Notes: generated from the sequence alone by a model not told the origin. Shown: positions 1-8,061, counted from the first letter of the stretch. The stretch: 14,885 bases of DNA from a bacterium (GCA_030426865.1 JAUHXN010000036.1:1-14885); one strand, 5' to 3'. Program-made: numbers and translations.

Positions 1-638
1 ATGGTGGCGGTAATATAGAAGACAATGATATTGATAGTGAATCGCAAGCTATAAAGCAACTTATGAATGAAGCGATAAGAGATAGTATAGAAGCAGCTGA
101 AAATCTGAAATCATCTGCAGAAGAACTTCAAGAATTTATAGAAGGTCTCATAAGCTCGTCGTCTGGTCTATCTGATTTTTCTGAATCTGTGAAATTTACA
201 TTTACAGAAGATGGATTAAAAATTGAATTAGTTGAAAATAATGAGAATCTGTTTTTCGAAGTAGGTAGTTCTAAAATAAATCCTAAGGGTGAAAAAATAA
301 TTGCTATGCTAGCTAAAGAAATAGGTAAACTCCCTAACTCTGTTGAGATCCAAGGGCATACTGACAGCAGGAAGTATGGTAAATCAAATGGATATAGTAA
401 TTGGGATTTATCTTCAGATAGAGCAAATTCTACAAGAAAATATATGGAGTCAAAAGGACTTTGGAACGGCCAAATTAGCGTAGTTGCAGGTTACGCAGAT
501 AAAGAATTAGTAAATAAAGATAACCCTTTTGCAAATGAAAATAGAAGAGTTACAATATATTTGAAATATTTAAAATCTAAAGACTTCTTTGAAAAAAAAT
601 CCGAAAAAATAGAAGGTTTAGAAGAAGCAATCAAATAA
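1..638 (+). CDS. motB: Flagellar stator protein MotB, C-terminal part (5' end outside window)
   Basis: The frame is open from base 3 with no stop, so the gene begins upstream; the first visible ATG at 63 is internal. MotB anchors the flagellar stator to peptidoglycan through a periplasmic OmpA-like domain and works with MotA as an ion channel. Visible here are a Gly-rich and acidic linker, a helical stretch, and then the OmpA-like domain from about residue 63 of the internal-Met numbering. That domain has the phrase FFEVGSSKINPKG, then GHTDSRKYG, then NWDLSSDRAN, which holds the Asp and Arg expected to contact diaminopimelate. The wording GHTDSR...GYSNWDLS is more MotB-like than general OmpA-like. 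A charged tail of about 25 residues follows the domain. The membrane helix and plug are not in the window. The stop lies 8 bp inside the end of the opposing transporter gene. The OmpA-like fold is certain; the MotB assignment is very likely. Confidence 0.85.
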   Translation, partial: GGGNIEDNDIDSESQAIKQLMNEAIRDSIEAAENLKSSAEELQEFIEGLISSSSGLSDFSESVKFTFTEDGLKIELVENNENLFFEVGSSKINPKGEKIIAMLAKEIGKLPNSVEIQGHTDSRKYGKSNGYSNWDLSSDRANSTRKYMESKGLWNGQISVVAGYADKELVNKDNPFANENRRVTIYLKYLKSKDFFEKKSEKIEGLEEAIK

Positions 639-650
639 TTAATCCTTCTA
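603..650 (-). terminator. Possible weak intrinsic terminator for the VIT-family gene, inside the motB 3' end
   Basis: Seven-base inverted arms, TAGAAGG (610-616) and CCTTCTA (644-650), flank the overlapping stop codons. Read on the minus strand, the second arm is followed by six U (609-604). The loop is long (27 nt) and the stem is only moderately GC-rich, so this is a weak candidate. If real, its U-tract is encoded opposite lysine codons of motB. Confidence 0.3.
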
Positions 651-1326
651 AAAAACTACCTAGTAAATAAGACAATCCTGCTGCTATTGCACCTAAGGAT
701 AATGTTTCTAATATTGACTTAATTTTATTCCTTTTGTTAATATAACTTTTAAAATATCCTATAAGCATAAATGCTATCGAAGTTAATACACATGAAATTG
801 TGAATGAGATATTATTAGATTGAACACCTATAATGTATTCGTAAACATAATATGATAAGGGTATCAAACCTACTATAAAGAAAGATAAAAATGTTGCCAA
901 ACCTATATTAAATGAAGTAAGATCTGGATGAATCATTTCATTTACTTCTTTCATTTTAAAATCAATGTATAGTTTTTTATTTGAAATTGTTTCATTTGTT
1001 ATACTTTCGAGTAAATCACCGGTTAGACCTTTTGATTTATATATCTGTTCAATTTTTTTTCTGTCAATATTTCTTTGTGACTCAAAACTATTATCAACTA
1101 AATCTTCAATTTTATGGAATTTTTCATGATCAGCTTTTGAAGATAGATATGCACCTACAGCCATAGAAAAACCATCAGCAACCAAATTTGCAAATCCGAG
1201 TATTAGAATTACCGAAGACCCCAAATCGGCTCCTACAGCACCTGCTACTACAGCAAAAGTAGTTACACTTCCATCTATTCCACCATATACTATTTCTGAT
1301 AAATATTTTTGAAATTTATAAATCAT
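631..1326 (-). CDS. VIT1/CCC1-family iron/manganese transporter
   Basis: This 231-residue membrane protein belongs to the vacuolar iron transporter (VIT/CCC1) family, whose members export Fe2+ or Mn2+ from the cytosol, generally by proton antiport. The N-terminal signature YGGIDGSVTTFAVVAG (about residues 14-29) forms TM1. TM2 (about 41-62) contains ADGFSMAVGAYLS. A cytosolic, charged segment (about 63-135) with many Glu, Asp and His fits the metal-binding domain between TM2 and TM3. Three more hydrophobic helices follow (about 140-160, 172-192, 207-230), giving the five TM of the family. D18 and M55 have the same 37-residue spacing as the pore Asp and Met I recall from the eucalyptus VIT1 structure (D43/M80). 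The ATG at 1326 leaves only three residues before the conserved region and has no clear SD. The gene diverges from dprA and converges on motB. Family is secure; the metal is unknown. Confidence 0.88.
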   Translation of the reverse strand: MIYKFQKYLSEIVYGGIDGSVTTFAVVAGAVGADLGSSVILILGFANLVADGFSMAVGAYLSSKADHEKFHKIEDLVDNSFESQRNIDRKKIEQIYKSKGLTGDLLESITNETISNKKLYIDFKMKEVNEMIHPDLTSFNIGLATFLSFFIVGLIPLSYYVYEYIIGVQSNNISFTISCVLTSIAFMLIGYFKSYINKRNKIKSILETLSLGAIAAGLSYLLGSFLEGLII

Positions 1327-1444
1327 CTTTAGATAACCTAATAATTGAGAAGTTTAAAGTATAAAAATATAGAATTAATTTATTTTAAACTATGCAATTT
1401 ATTCACACCTTAGTTTTTTTTTCAATTAATAGTTAATTTATAAA
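1327..1444. promoter_or_regulatory. Divergent intergenic spacer between the VIT-family gene and dprA
   Basis: These 118 very AT-rich bases must hold promoters for both directions. A run of nine T sits at 1414-1422. A six-base inverted repeat, AATTAA-TAG-TTAATT (1424-1438), lies just before the dprA start and could be an operator or chance. On the minus strand TTGCAT is followed after 19 bases by TATATT, a poor sigma-70-like match. No convincing Bacteroidota -33/-7 pair (TTTG / TAnnTTTG) was found. Confidence 0.3.
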
Positions 1445-2530
1445 ATGGAGACAAAGGAAATCTTAGCATTAAGTTTAGCAAAAGAGATAAGTAATAAGGA
1501 ATTATTATTTTATATTGATAATTTCGAATCAATAGAACATATTAATAATTCTAAAATCGGAAAAAAATTCCAGCAAAAGTTCGAAAAAGATTCATTATTC
1601 GACTTGAATAATTTAAATTTAGAAAAAGCAGAAAGACAAATAGAATTAGCGAATAAGAATGATTCTCAGATTATTACTATTAAAGATGAATTATATCCAG
1701 CTTTATTAAAAAATATACCAAACCCTCCACCTGTACTATATTGTAAAGGAAAGCTTTATGAACCAGACAACTTAAGTATTTCTATTGTTGGTACAAGGAA
1801 GGCAACGAGCTATGGTAGATTAGTAGTAGAGAAATTCGTTAGTCAATTTGTTGAAAATAGAGTTATAATTACTAGTGGTTTAGCTTATGGAATAGACTCT
1901 TTTGCACATGACAAAACACTACAGAATAAAGGTATTACTTATGCTGTTATTGCTTCAGGTTTAGACAAGATAAGTACTGATAGAGCAAAAAAGTTATCAA
2001 ATAAAATAATAGAAAATGGTGGTTGCATTATAAGTTCATATCCTTTCGGAGTGAATGCACTCCCCCCCTATTTTATTAGTAGGAACAGGATAATTAGTGG
2101 TATTTCAAAAGCTACAATAGTTATCGAAAGTGATGCTAAAGGAGGATCGCTTTGGACTGCAAAATTTGCTGTTGAGCAAAATAGAGATTTATTTGCAGTA
2201 CCAGGTAGTATATTCGAATCTAAAAGTAAAGGTACGAATACACTGATAGAAAAAGAAATGGCTATACCAGCTATAAATGTTGAGCAAATACTAAACCACA
2301 TTGGATTTTCAAATATAGAAAATAAATCAAAAGAAAAAGTTTTGGAATTTAATAACAATGATGAAAAAATTATATTCGATTTTTTATCTTATTCCCCAAA
2401 ACATATTGATGAGATAGCAACTGGTGTGAATATGCCAATAATGAACGTACAAGTAAATTTATTAACTTTAGAATTCAACTCCTTGGTAAGGCAATTACCA
2501 GGAAATCAATTTATTAGGAATATCGATTAA
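1445..2530 (+). CDS. dprA: DNA-processing protein DprA
   Basis: DprA binds incoming single-stranded DNA in the cytoplasm and loads RecA during natural transformation. The 361-residue protein has the usual three parts: a helical N-terminal region (about 1-70), a Rossmann-like DprA domain (about 75-285) and a C-terminal winged-helix domain (about 306-361). Diagnostic motifs are VGTRKATSYG (115-124), SGLAYGID (144-151), RNRIISGIS (203-211), GGSLWTA (223-229) and FAVPG (240-244). GSLWTA replaces the commoner GSLITA, a mild variation. A run of seven C at 2062-2068 encodes the Leu-Pro-Pro before the RNRIISG helix; the frame is intact. This is the first gene of a plus-strand operon. Its stop overlaps the next ATG as TAATG, implying coupled translation. 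Presence of dprA does not by itself prove competence, because no com genes are in the window. Confidence 0.94.
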   Translation: METKEILALSLAKEISNKELLFYIDNFESIEHINNSKIGKKFQQKFEKDSLFDLNNLNLEKAERQIELANKNDSQIITIKDELYPALLKNIPNPPPVLYCKGKLYEPDNLSISIVGTRKATSYGRLVVEKFVSQFVENRVIITSGLAYGIDSFAHDKTLQNKGITYAVIASGLDKISTDRAKKLSNKIIENGGCIISSYPFGVNALPPYFISRNRIISGISKATIVIESDAKGGSLWTAKFAVEQNRDLFAVPGSIFESKSKGTNTLIEKEMAIPAINVEQILNHIGFSNIENKSKEKVLEFNNNDEKIIFDFLSYSPKHIDEIATGVNMPIMNVQVNLLTLEFNSLVRQLPGNQFIRNID

Positions 2531-3516
2531 TGAGAACAAAAATACAGATAACAGAAAATATAATAAATGAAGTCAATAATAAATTGATGGAAATTGAAGC
2601 TGAAATCAATACTGCTAGGTTAAAAGACTCATATAAATATTTAATAAATAATGGTGGTAAACGGTTTAGACCTTTGATGACTACTCTTATCTGCGCTATG
2701 TTTACTTCAGACTATTTATTAGCTGTTAATCAAGGAACGGCAATTGAATTATTGCATAACTTTACATTAGTTCATGATGATATAATGGATAAATCTCCAC
2801 TTAGAAGAGGAAAAGAGACTATCTATCAAAAATATGATGATACTACCGCTATACTTCTTGGAGATTTAATACTAGGTCTATCTTGTAAGAGACTAAAAAT
2901 TGGATTAGAACCTATGCAAGGTATGAAGGCAATGAATGTTTTTAATTCAGGTCTAGTAGAAGTATGTGATGGACAAGGATATGATCTAGAATTCGAAACT
3001 AGAACTGATATTTCGTTAGATGAATATGATATGATGATAGAAAGAAAAACAGGTTCCCTTATAAAAGTAAGTTTCGTAATTGGCGGAATAGCTGGTAATG
3101 CCACTGACTTAGAATTAGAAAAGCTAGCATTAGTGGGGAATGAATTAGGTAAAGCATTCCAATTACAAGATGACCTTCTTGATATAATAGGAAAACAAAA
3201 AGAATTCGGTAAAAAGACAGGTCAAGATATAATTGAAGGCAAAAAGACATATTTGATTATAAAAGCAAGAGAAAAAGCTACAAAATTTGAACATAAAGAA
3301 TTACTTGATGAGTTCTTTAACAATTCTGGGCTTGATGAAAGTAAAGTGCCTCAAATGAAATCACTCTTCGAAGAACTTGGAATAATTGAAGAAGTAACAG
3401 AACTAATAGAATCTAAATTTGATTTCGTTTTTAATATGATTAAAGAAATTAGAAATAATGAATATTCTAATATTCTTATAGAATTACTAAATGAGTATAA
3501 AACTAGAGCAGTTTAA
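2530..3516 (+). CDS. Trans-polyprenyl diphosphate synthase (short-chain type)
   Basis: This 328-residue class I isoprenyl diphosphate synthase condenses isopentenyl diphosphate with an allylic diphosphate. It supplies precursors for quinone tails, the cell-wall carrier lipid or carotenoids. The motifs are GGKRFRP (42-48, IPP binding), the first Asp-rich motif DDIMD (83-87) followed by LRRG (91-94), ERKTGSL (171-177), the second Asp-rich motif DDLLD (214-218) and GKKTGQD (227-233). The first Asp-rich motif has no two-residue insertion, and Phe78 sits five residues before it. A bulky residue there blocks chain growth in archaeal-type geranylgeranyl diphosphate synthases, so a C15-C20 product is more likely than a C35-C45 quinone tail. 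That is inference. The start and stop are both TAATG overlaps with neighbouring genes, so it is the middle gene of a tightly coupled operon with no obvious metabolic link to its neighbours. Confidence 0.94.
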   Translation: MRTKIQITENIINEVNNKLMEIEAEINTARLKDSYKYLINNGGKRFRPLMTTLICAMFTSDYLLAVNQGTAIELLHNFTLVHDDIMDKSPLRRGKETIYQKYDDTTAILLGDLILGLSCKRLKIGLEPMQGMKAMNVFNSGLVEVCDGQGYDLEFETRTDISLDEYDMMIERKTGSLIKVSFVIGGIAGNATDLELEKLALVGNELGKAFQLQDDLLDIIGKQKEFGKKTGQDIIEGKKTYLIIKAREKATKFEHKELLDEFFNNSGLDESKVPQMKSLFEELGIIEEVTELIESKFDFVFNMIKEIRNNEYSNILIELLNEYKTRAV

Positions 3517-6500
3517 TGTTTTTTACAAATTCTAAAATAAAAAGTCAATTCATATTTAATCCCCAAGAATTCATTAAATCAAAGATTGAAAATGACAACA
3601 ATATTCTAATAACATCTACTGAAAAACTATCTCAAAAATGGAATGCAAACCTTTTGAAAGAAACAGGAAAAGCTTTTCATCTAACAGAAATTTTTTCATT
3701 TAGAAAATTTATTAATTATTTATCCAATTCTATACTTAAAAAAGAAATAATTGATGAATTAGTTGAAAATGAACTTATAGTAAAATCGATAGAAAATAGT
3801 GATATACTAAACCTAACCTCAAAGAAAAATTATAATTACATAACCCAAATTTCTTCAATTGTTAGAGGGTTACGTGAAGATGGAATTAGAGCAAAGAATA
3901 TTTATGAAGATTTACTAGACAACATTGACAAAGGTAAACACGATAATGAAAGACTTAAGGACCTATTTTCGATAATGCAAAATTATGAGAGTTTACTCTC
4001 GTCATTAAATTTATTTGACTATCCTTTGGCTATGGAATTATTGATAGATAGACTCAAATCGAATAACGATTTTACTAAAAAGAATTTATTATTTAATAAT
4101 TTTATCAGTTTTAGAAAACCAGATATAGATTTATTAGAGGTTTTGTCAGAATCAGATAATGAGATAGTTGTAAATACGAATTTTTCACTTGAAAATGGTC
4201 CTTTAATTGGTAACGATAATTTCTTTGTTAGTGATCTATTTGGAATCGGTTTTAAAGCTTTTAATAATGATTTTGAGGAAATTCGACCAGATTTAATTCT
4301 TGCAGATATTGGGTATGAAAATTCTACTCAATTATTATTAAAAGAAAAAACAGAAGCAATTGAACTATTTTCTTATAGTAATATTAGAGAAGAAGCCTAC
4401 GGGATTACTAAGCTTGTAAAATATTTACTACTTAATAAAAAATTAGGCTTAAAGCCATCTGATATCTGTGTAGTTTCAAGAGATGTTAGTTCTTATTCAG
4501 AGTTATTAAGAGAGTTTTTTGCAGATAATCAAATACCTACGAATATAACAGACCGATATGAATTATCAAAGTCCCCAGTTGTAATTGGCATATTTAAAGT
4601 ATTAGAAGCTCCCTTGCATAATTTTAAATTAGATTCTCTACAAAATGTATTAGACTCTGCATATCTTGATATTGGAATTGAAAACCCAAAGAAGCTACTT
4701 CATTTGGCTAAAAAATATAAACTAATTGGAGGGTTTCCAGGTCTTGGTATCTCAATGTTTTTAACTCAGCTTTCTTCTAGATTGAGTAGCATTAAAAATG
4801 TATTAACTAATTCAACTGAAAATGAATACAGTTTGAATAGATATAGAAAACAAATCATAGAACTTGAAGAAGCTTCTTTAAAGTTTAAAATATTAGAACA
4901 AAAGTTTGGTATCATAGATATAAATAAGAAATACACTATAGAAGAGTTTATTTCATTGTTAAATAATTTAGTCCATATTTTTTCAATAAAAGATAAAATT
5001 TTAGAACTTACGGATTGGATTAATGATGCAGAATTAACATTTAACGAAAAAGTATTTTATACAGAAAGAGTAGAAAAAGACGGCCGTGCACTATTCAAGT
5101 TTTTTGAATTGTTAAGTAAACTAAACCAAATAGAATTTAGTTTCGATTCTTCGAAAACTTATACACTAGAAGAACTTATAAGTAAATTAAAAGGCATCGT
5201 TACTATTACCAGATACCAAATAAGAGAAAAAAAAGGTTATGGTGTAGAAGTTACTTCTCTAGAACAAACAAGGGGAATGAACTATAAAATTCGTATTATG
5301 GCTGGTGCCATAGAAGGTATGATGCCAGTCCCTTTTAAAACAGATAAGCTAGTAGGTAAAATAATTCAAGATTCAGAGAGAAGACATTATTATCAGGAGT
5401 ACGCTCAATTTCATGAATACCTAAACAATGATGCTAAATTTTACATTTTTTCTCATGAAGAAGATAATGACGAGATAAAACTATTGAGTCAATTTGTATC
5501 ACCTATAGAGTCCCTAAGTGGTGTTAATAAATATAATGAAGACTCAAACTATGATTGGCAAAATGCGATTATAAATAAAAGAGAGCTAATTCTTTCTGGA
5601 TTAGAAACTGCTTCTACTTCTATAGATAGTAAAATGCAAGAGTATATAAAAAGTAAGGATTTAGAGGTTAATTCTGGATTAGAAATAGGTATAGTTTCCA
5701 ATGAAATTAATCAGGAAGAATTTTCTGTTTCTAGAATTGAAAGCTTTAAAAATTACACTTATGATTTCTTTTATTCTAATGTTGTAGAACTTGAAATAGC
5801 AGAGCAGATTGAAGTGTATCTATCAAGATTGGAATTAGGAAACTTAATACATAAGTCAATAGAGGATACATTCACACTTTATAAAACATTTAATAAAGAT
5901 TCAGTAATAGGTAATATAAAACCAATTGATAATAAGTATCCAATACTTAGTTTAATTGAATTAAAACAATTCGATAAAAATCCGATTATTGAGCTTTTTA
6001 AGAGCACTGTGATAGAAAAGTTAAGACTATTTAAATCTCAACATCAATTTTTCAACCTTGATGAACTTCTTTTACTAGGAGACAAGCAGAACGAAGGGAT
6101 TATGATAAAATGGTTCGAGAACATAGTTGAAAGACATATAAATGATAGTTACTATATCGTTGCAATGGAATTTCCCTTCTATAAAGAAAAGTTAGGAATG
6201 ATAGGAACAAATCCTTTTTTCAAAGGGAAAATTGATAGAGTAGATATTTCAACCGATTATAATTCATTTAAAATTATTGATTATAAAACGAGTGAGAGTG
6301 AAAGAGATGGATTACAATTAGCTGTATATGCTAAAATTATGCAGTCAATATTTAAGAATGGTTACGGTATAGAAGTAGAGCCAGATGGACTAATATATGA
6401 TTCATTCCGATATAAATCTAATTCTAATAATCTCTTAGGTTATCAAGATATATTAGATAAACCTAAAATCAAAGGTACTGTTAATGACACCTTAATAAAA

Positions 6501-6620
6501 CTATTAAACAATGCTATTTCGATAGTTGAAGAGCTTTATATATTAGATTTTAGTAATGTTAAAGCAAAGAGTAGTAGTCAATATGATACGAAAGAAATAA
6601 AACTTATAAAAAGGGATTAA
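3516..6620 (+). CDS. AddB-like PD-(D/E)XK nuclease (RecB-family exonuclease), iron-sulphur cysteines absent
   Basis: This 1034-residue protein resembles the AddB subunit of AddAB helicase-nucleases, which resect double-strand breaks before RecA-dependent repair. The N-terminal two thirds look like a degenerate UvrD-type helicase fold. No Walker A motif is seen near the N-terminus, but a late helicase-like segment (about 577-605: VEVTSLEQTRGMNYK, then AGAIEGMMP) is recognisable. The C-terminal nuclease domain starts at SRIESFKNY (739-747). It has H779 in GNLIH, D907 in GKIDRVD, D922 and K924 in IIDYKT, and Q934/Y938 in LQLAVYA, so catalysis looks intact. The Cys expected near 747 is Tyr, the C-terminal Cys cluster is missing, and C318 is the only cysteine in the whole protein. 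The gene is coupled to the upstream synthase by TAATG and ends 4 bp inside the opposing cca gene. No AddA partner is in the window. Nuclease family is confident; the AddB role is likely. Confidence 0.8.
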   Translation: MFFTNSKIKSQFIFNPQEFIKSKIENDNNILITSTEKLSQKWNANLLKETGKAFHLTEIFSFRKFINYLSNSILKKEIIDELVENELIVKSIENSDILNLTSKKNYNYITQISSIVRGLREDGIRAKNIYEDLLDNIDKGKHDNERLKDLFSIMQNYESLLSSLNLFDYPLAMELLIDRLKSNNDFTKKNLLFNNFISFRKPDIDLLEVLSESDNEIVVNTNFSLENGPLIGNDNFFVSDLFGIGFKAFNNDFEEIRPDLILADIGYENSTQLLLKEKTEAIELFSYSNIREEAYGITKLVKYLLLNKKLGLKPSDICVVSRDVSSYSELLREFFADNQIPTNITDRYELSKSPVVIGIFKVLEAPLHNFKLDSLQNVLDSAYLDIGIENPKKLLHLAKKYKLIGGFPGLGISMFLTQLSSRLSSIKNVLTNSTENEYSLNRYRKQIIELEEASLKFKILEQKFGIIDINKKYTIEEFISLLNNLVHIFSIKDKILELTDWINDAELTFNEKVFYTERVEKDGRALFKFFELLSKLNQIEFSFDSSKTYTLEELISKLKGIVTITRYQIREKKGYGVEVTSLEQTRGMNYKIRIMAGAIEGMMPVPFKTDKLVGKIIQDSERRHYYQEYAQFHEYLNNDAKFYIFSHEEDNDEIKLLSQFVSPIESLSGVNKYNEDSNYDWQNAIINKRELILSGLETASTSIDSKMQEYIKSKDLEVNSGLEIGIVSNEINQEEFSVSRIESFKNYTYDFFYSNVVELEIAEQIEVYLSRLELGNLIHKSIEDTFTLYKTFNKDSVIGNIKPIDNKYPILSLIELKQFDKNPIIELFKSTVIEKLRLFKSQHQFFNLDELLLLGDKQNEGIMIKWFENIVERHINDSYYIVAMEFPFYKEKLGMIGTNPFFKGKIDRVDISTDYNSFKIIDYKTSESERDGLQLAVYAKIMQSIFKNGYGIEVEPDGLIYDSFRYKSNSNNLLGYQDILDKPKIKGTVNDTLIKLLNNAISIVEELYILDFSNVKAKSSSQYDTKEIKLIKRD

Positions 6621-6639
6621 GAATTATATTCGGCAATCC
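6608..6639 (-). terminator. Weak hairpin over the cca / AddB-like gene convergent stops
   Basis: On the minus strand GGATTG (6639-6634) can pair with TAATCC (6619-6614), one pair being a G-U wobble. It is followed by C and five U (6612-6608). The stem is only six pairs, so this is a marginal terminator for cca. On the plus strand the same hairpin keeps five pairs but has only an interrupted U-rich tail. It spans the TTAA that holds both stop codons. Confidence 0.25.
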
Positions 6640-8011
6640 ATTTGTCTTTATTTCTTATGAAATATTTTTTAGCTTCTTCATAATCATTAGGAATAATTCC
6701 TTCTAGGATTGCTTCTTCTATTTCATTTTTAATAAAACCAACTAGTCTAGAAGGATTTATATTACATATTTCCATTATCTCCTCTCCCCTAACTGGAGAC
6801 TGGAACGCACGTAGTTGGTCGTTCTCTTGGACCTCTTTTATTCGAGCAAATACTACTTCATAATTCTCTAGATATTTTTCTACTTTCTTTGGGTTCTTTG
6901 TAGTAATATCAGCTTTACAGTGAATGAATAAATCTTCCAAATCACTTCCTGCAGTTGCTGCTAATCTTCGATATGCGCTATCTGTTGTTTCACCATCAAC
7001 TAATGCCATTGGCCTTTGATGAAGTCTAACCAGTTTCTCTACATAAGGGTGGTATTCCATTGGTAGTTTTAGATTACGGAATATTCGTTTCTGCCATTTT
7101 GCACCTACTTCTTCATGTCCATGAAAAGTCCAACCTAGTGATTTGTTGAACCTCTTTGTTACAGGCTTTGCTATATCATGCATAAGTGCAACAAACCTCA
7201 ACCATACGTTATCCGTCATTTGACAAATATTATCTACTACTTCTAAAGTATGATAAAAAACATCTTTGTGTGCAAAGACTCGACCATCTATTTCAACTTT
7301 ATCAATCCCTCTAAGTTTATGTACCTCAGGGAAAATTATCTCTAATAACCCTGTATCCATTAATATATTTAGTCCTATACTTGTTTTAATTAACTCATCT
7401 GTTACACGTTCTTGAGAGATATTCTTTATTTCTTTATGTAGTTTTTTTATGGCATTGAATGAATTGGATTCTATTTCAAATCCTAATTGAGATGCAAACC
7501 TAGCAGCCCTCATCATTCTAAGAGGATCATCTTTATACGTGATTATTGGATCAAGAGGCGTTACTAATATTCTATTTTCAAGATCTTTCATACCATCAAA
7601 CATATCAAGAACTTCACCAAATGTCTTATCGTTGAGTGAAGCCGCCATAGTATTAACTGTAAAATCTCTTCTTTTTATATCATCTTCTAAAGTACCTGCT
7701 TTTACTTCTGGTTTTCTTGAACCTTTTGTATATTTCTCTGTTCGTGTACCAACAAATTCAACTTGTATTTTATTAAACGGTACTAATGCTGTTCTGAATC
7801 TGGCATATTCTACAACATGTGAGTTCAACTCACTTGCTACTATATTTGCAAATTCTATTGCATCCCCTACTACAGTTATATCATAATCAGTCTTATCTAA
7901 ACCTAATATTCTATCACGTACGAAACCACCGACAACATAAATCTCAAACGAATGAGAGTCCGCAATTGCACCAATCTGCTTTAAAATTCTATCTTTTATT
8001 TCTATTTTCAT
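6617..8011 (-). CDS. cca: CCA-adding-type tRNA nucleotidyltransferase with HD domain
   Basis: This 464-residue class II nucleotidyltransferase is likely to add or repair the 3' CCA end of tRNAs. The head domain carries GGFVRD (28-33) and the catalytic metal-binding pair D42/D44 in DYDITV. RRDFTVN (114-120) and PLRMMRAARF (163-172) complete the conserved head and neck. The C-terminal half holds an HD phosphohydrolase domain with H244 (FYHTLE), H268-D269 (ALMHDIAKP) and H287/H289, so the metal-binding set looks complete. The length fits HD-containing bacterial CCA enzymes. The ATG at 8011 is the only plausible start: an in-frame TGA occurs 12 codons upstream with no other ATG between, and the next internal Met is past the catalytic motifs. 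The start abuts the U-tract of the upstream terminator, leaving no leader for a separate ribosome site. An A-adding or poly(A)-polymerase specificity cannot be excluded from sequence alone. Confidence 0.92.
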   Translation of the reverse strand: MKIEIKDRILKQIGAIADSHSFEIYVVGGFVRDRILGLDKTDYDITVVGDAIEFANIVASELNSHVVEYARFRTALVPFNKIQVEFVGTRTEKYTKGSRKPEVKAGTLEDDIKRRDFTVNTMAASLNDKTFGEVLDMFDGMKDLENRILVTPLDPIITYKDDPLRMMRAARFASQLGFEIESNSFNAIKKLHKEIKNISQERVTDELIKTSIGLNILMDTGLLEIIFPEVHKLRGIDKVEIDGRVFAHKDVFYHTLEVVDNICQMTDNVWLRFVALMHDIAKPVTKRFNKSLGWTFHGHEEVGAKWQKRIFRNLKLPMEYHPYVEKLVRLHQRPMALVDGETTDSAYRRLAATAGSDLEDLFIHCKADITTKNPKKVEKYLENYEVVFARIKEVQENDQLRAFQSPVRGEEIMEICNINPSRLVGFIKNEIEEAILEGIIPNDYEEAKKYFIRNKDKWIAEYNS

Positions 8012-8038
8012 AAAAAAAGGCGACTCTAAGAATCGCCT
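8012..8038 (-). terminator. Strong Rho-independent terminator after transketolase C-subunit
   Basis: In the minus-strand RNA, AGGCGAUUC pairs with GAGUCGCCU around a UUA loop, giving nine base pairs including one G-U. At least six U follow (8017-8012), plus the last stem U. On the plus strand the G-U pair becomes a C-A mismatch, so the structure is oriented for the minus strand. It lies 23 bp beyond the transketolase C-subunit stop. The U-tract is followed directly by the cca ATG. Confidence 0.87.
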
Positions 8039-8061
8039 GTAATCTCAAATTTTAATATAAA

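Noticed and set aside
63..638. ATG at 63 as the true start of the OmpA-like gene
   Set aside because: The frame stays open to the window edge with a Gly-rich linker typical of MotB, so the gene begins outside the window.
2068..2358. Open frame on the minus strand inside dprA
   Set aside because: It is opposite conserved DprA motifs, with no start context or family signature.
7539..7886. 115-codon open frame on the plus strand
   Set aside because: It lies wholly opposite conserved motifs of the cca gene and has no recognisable protein features; it is an antisense shadow.
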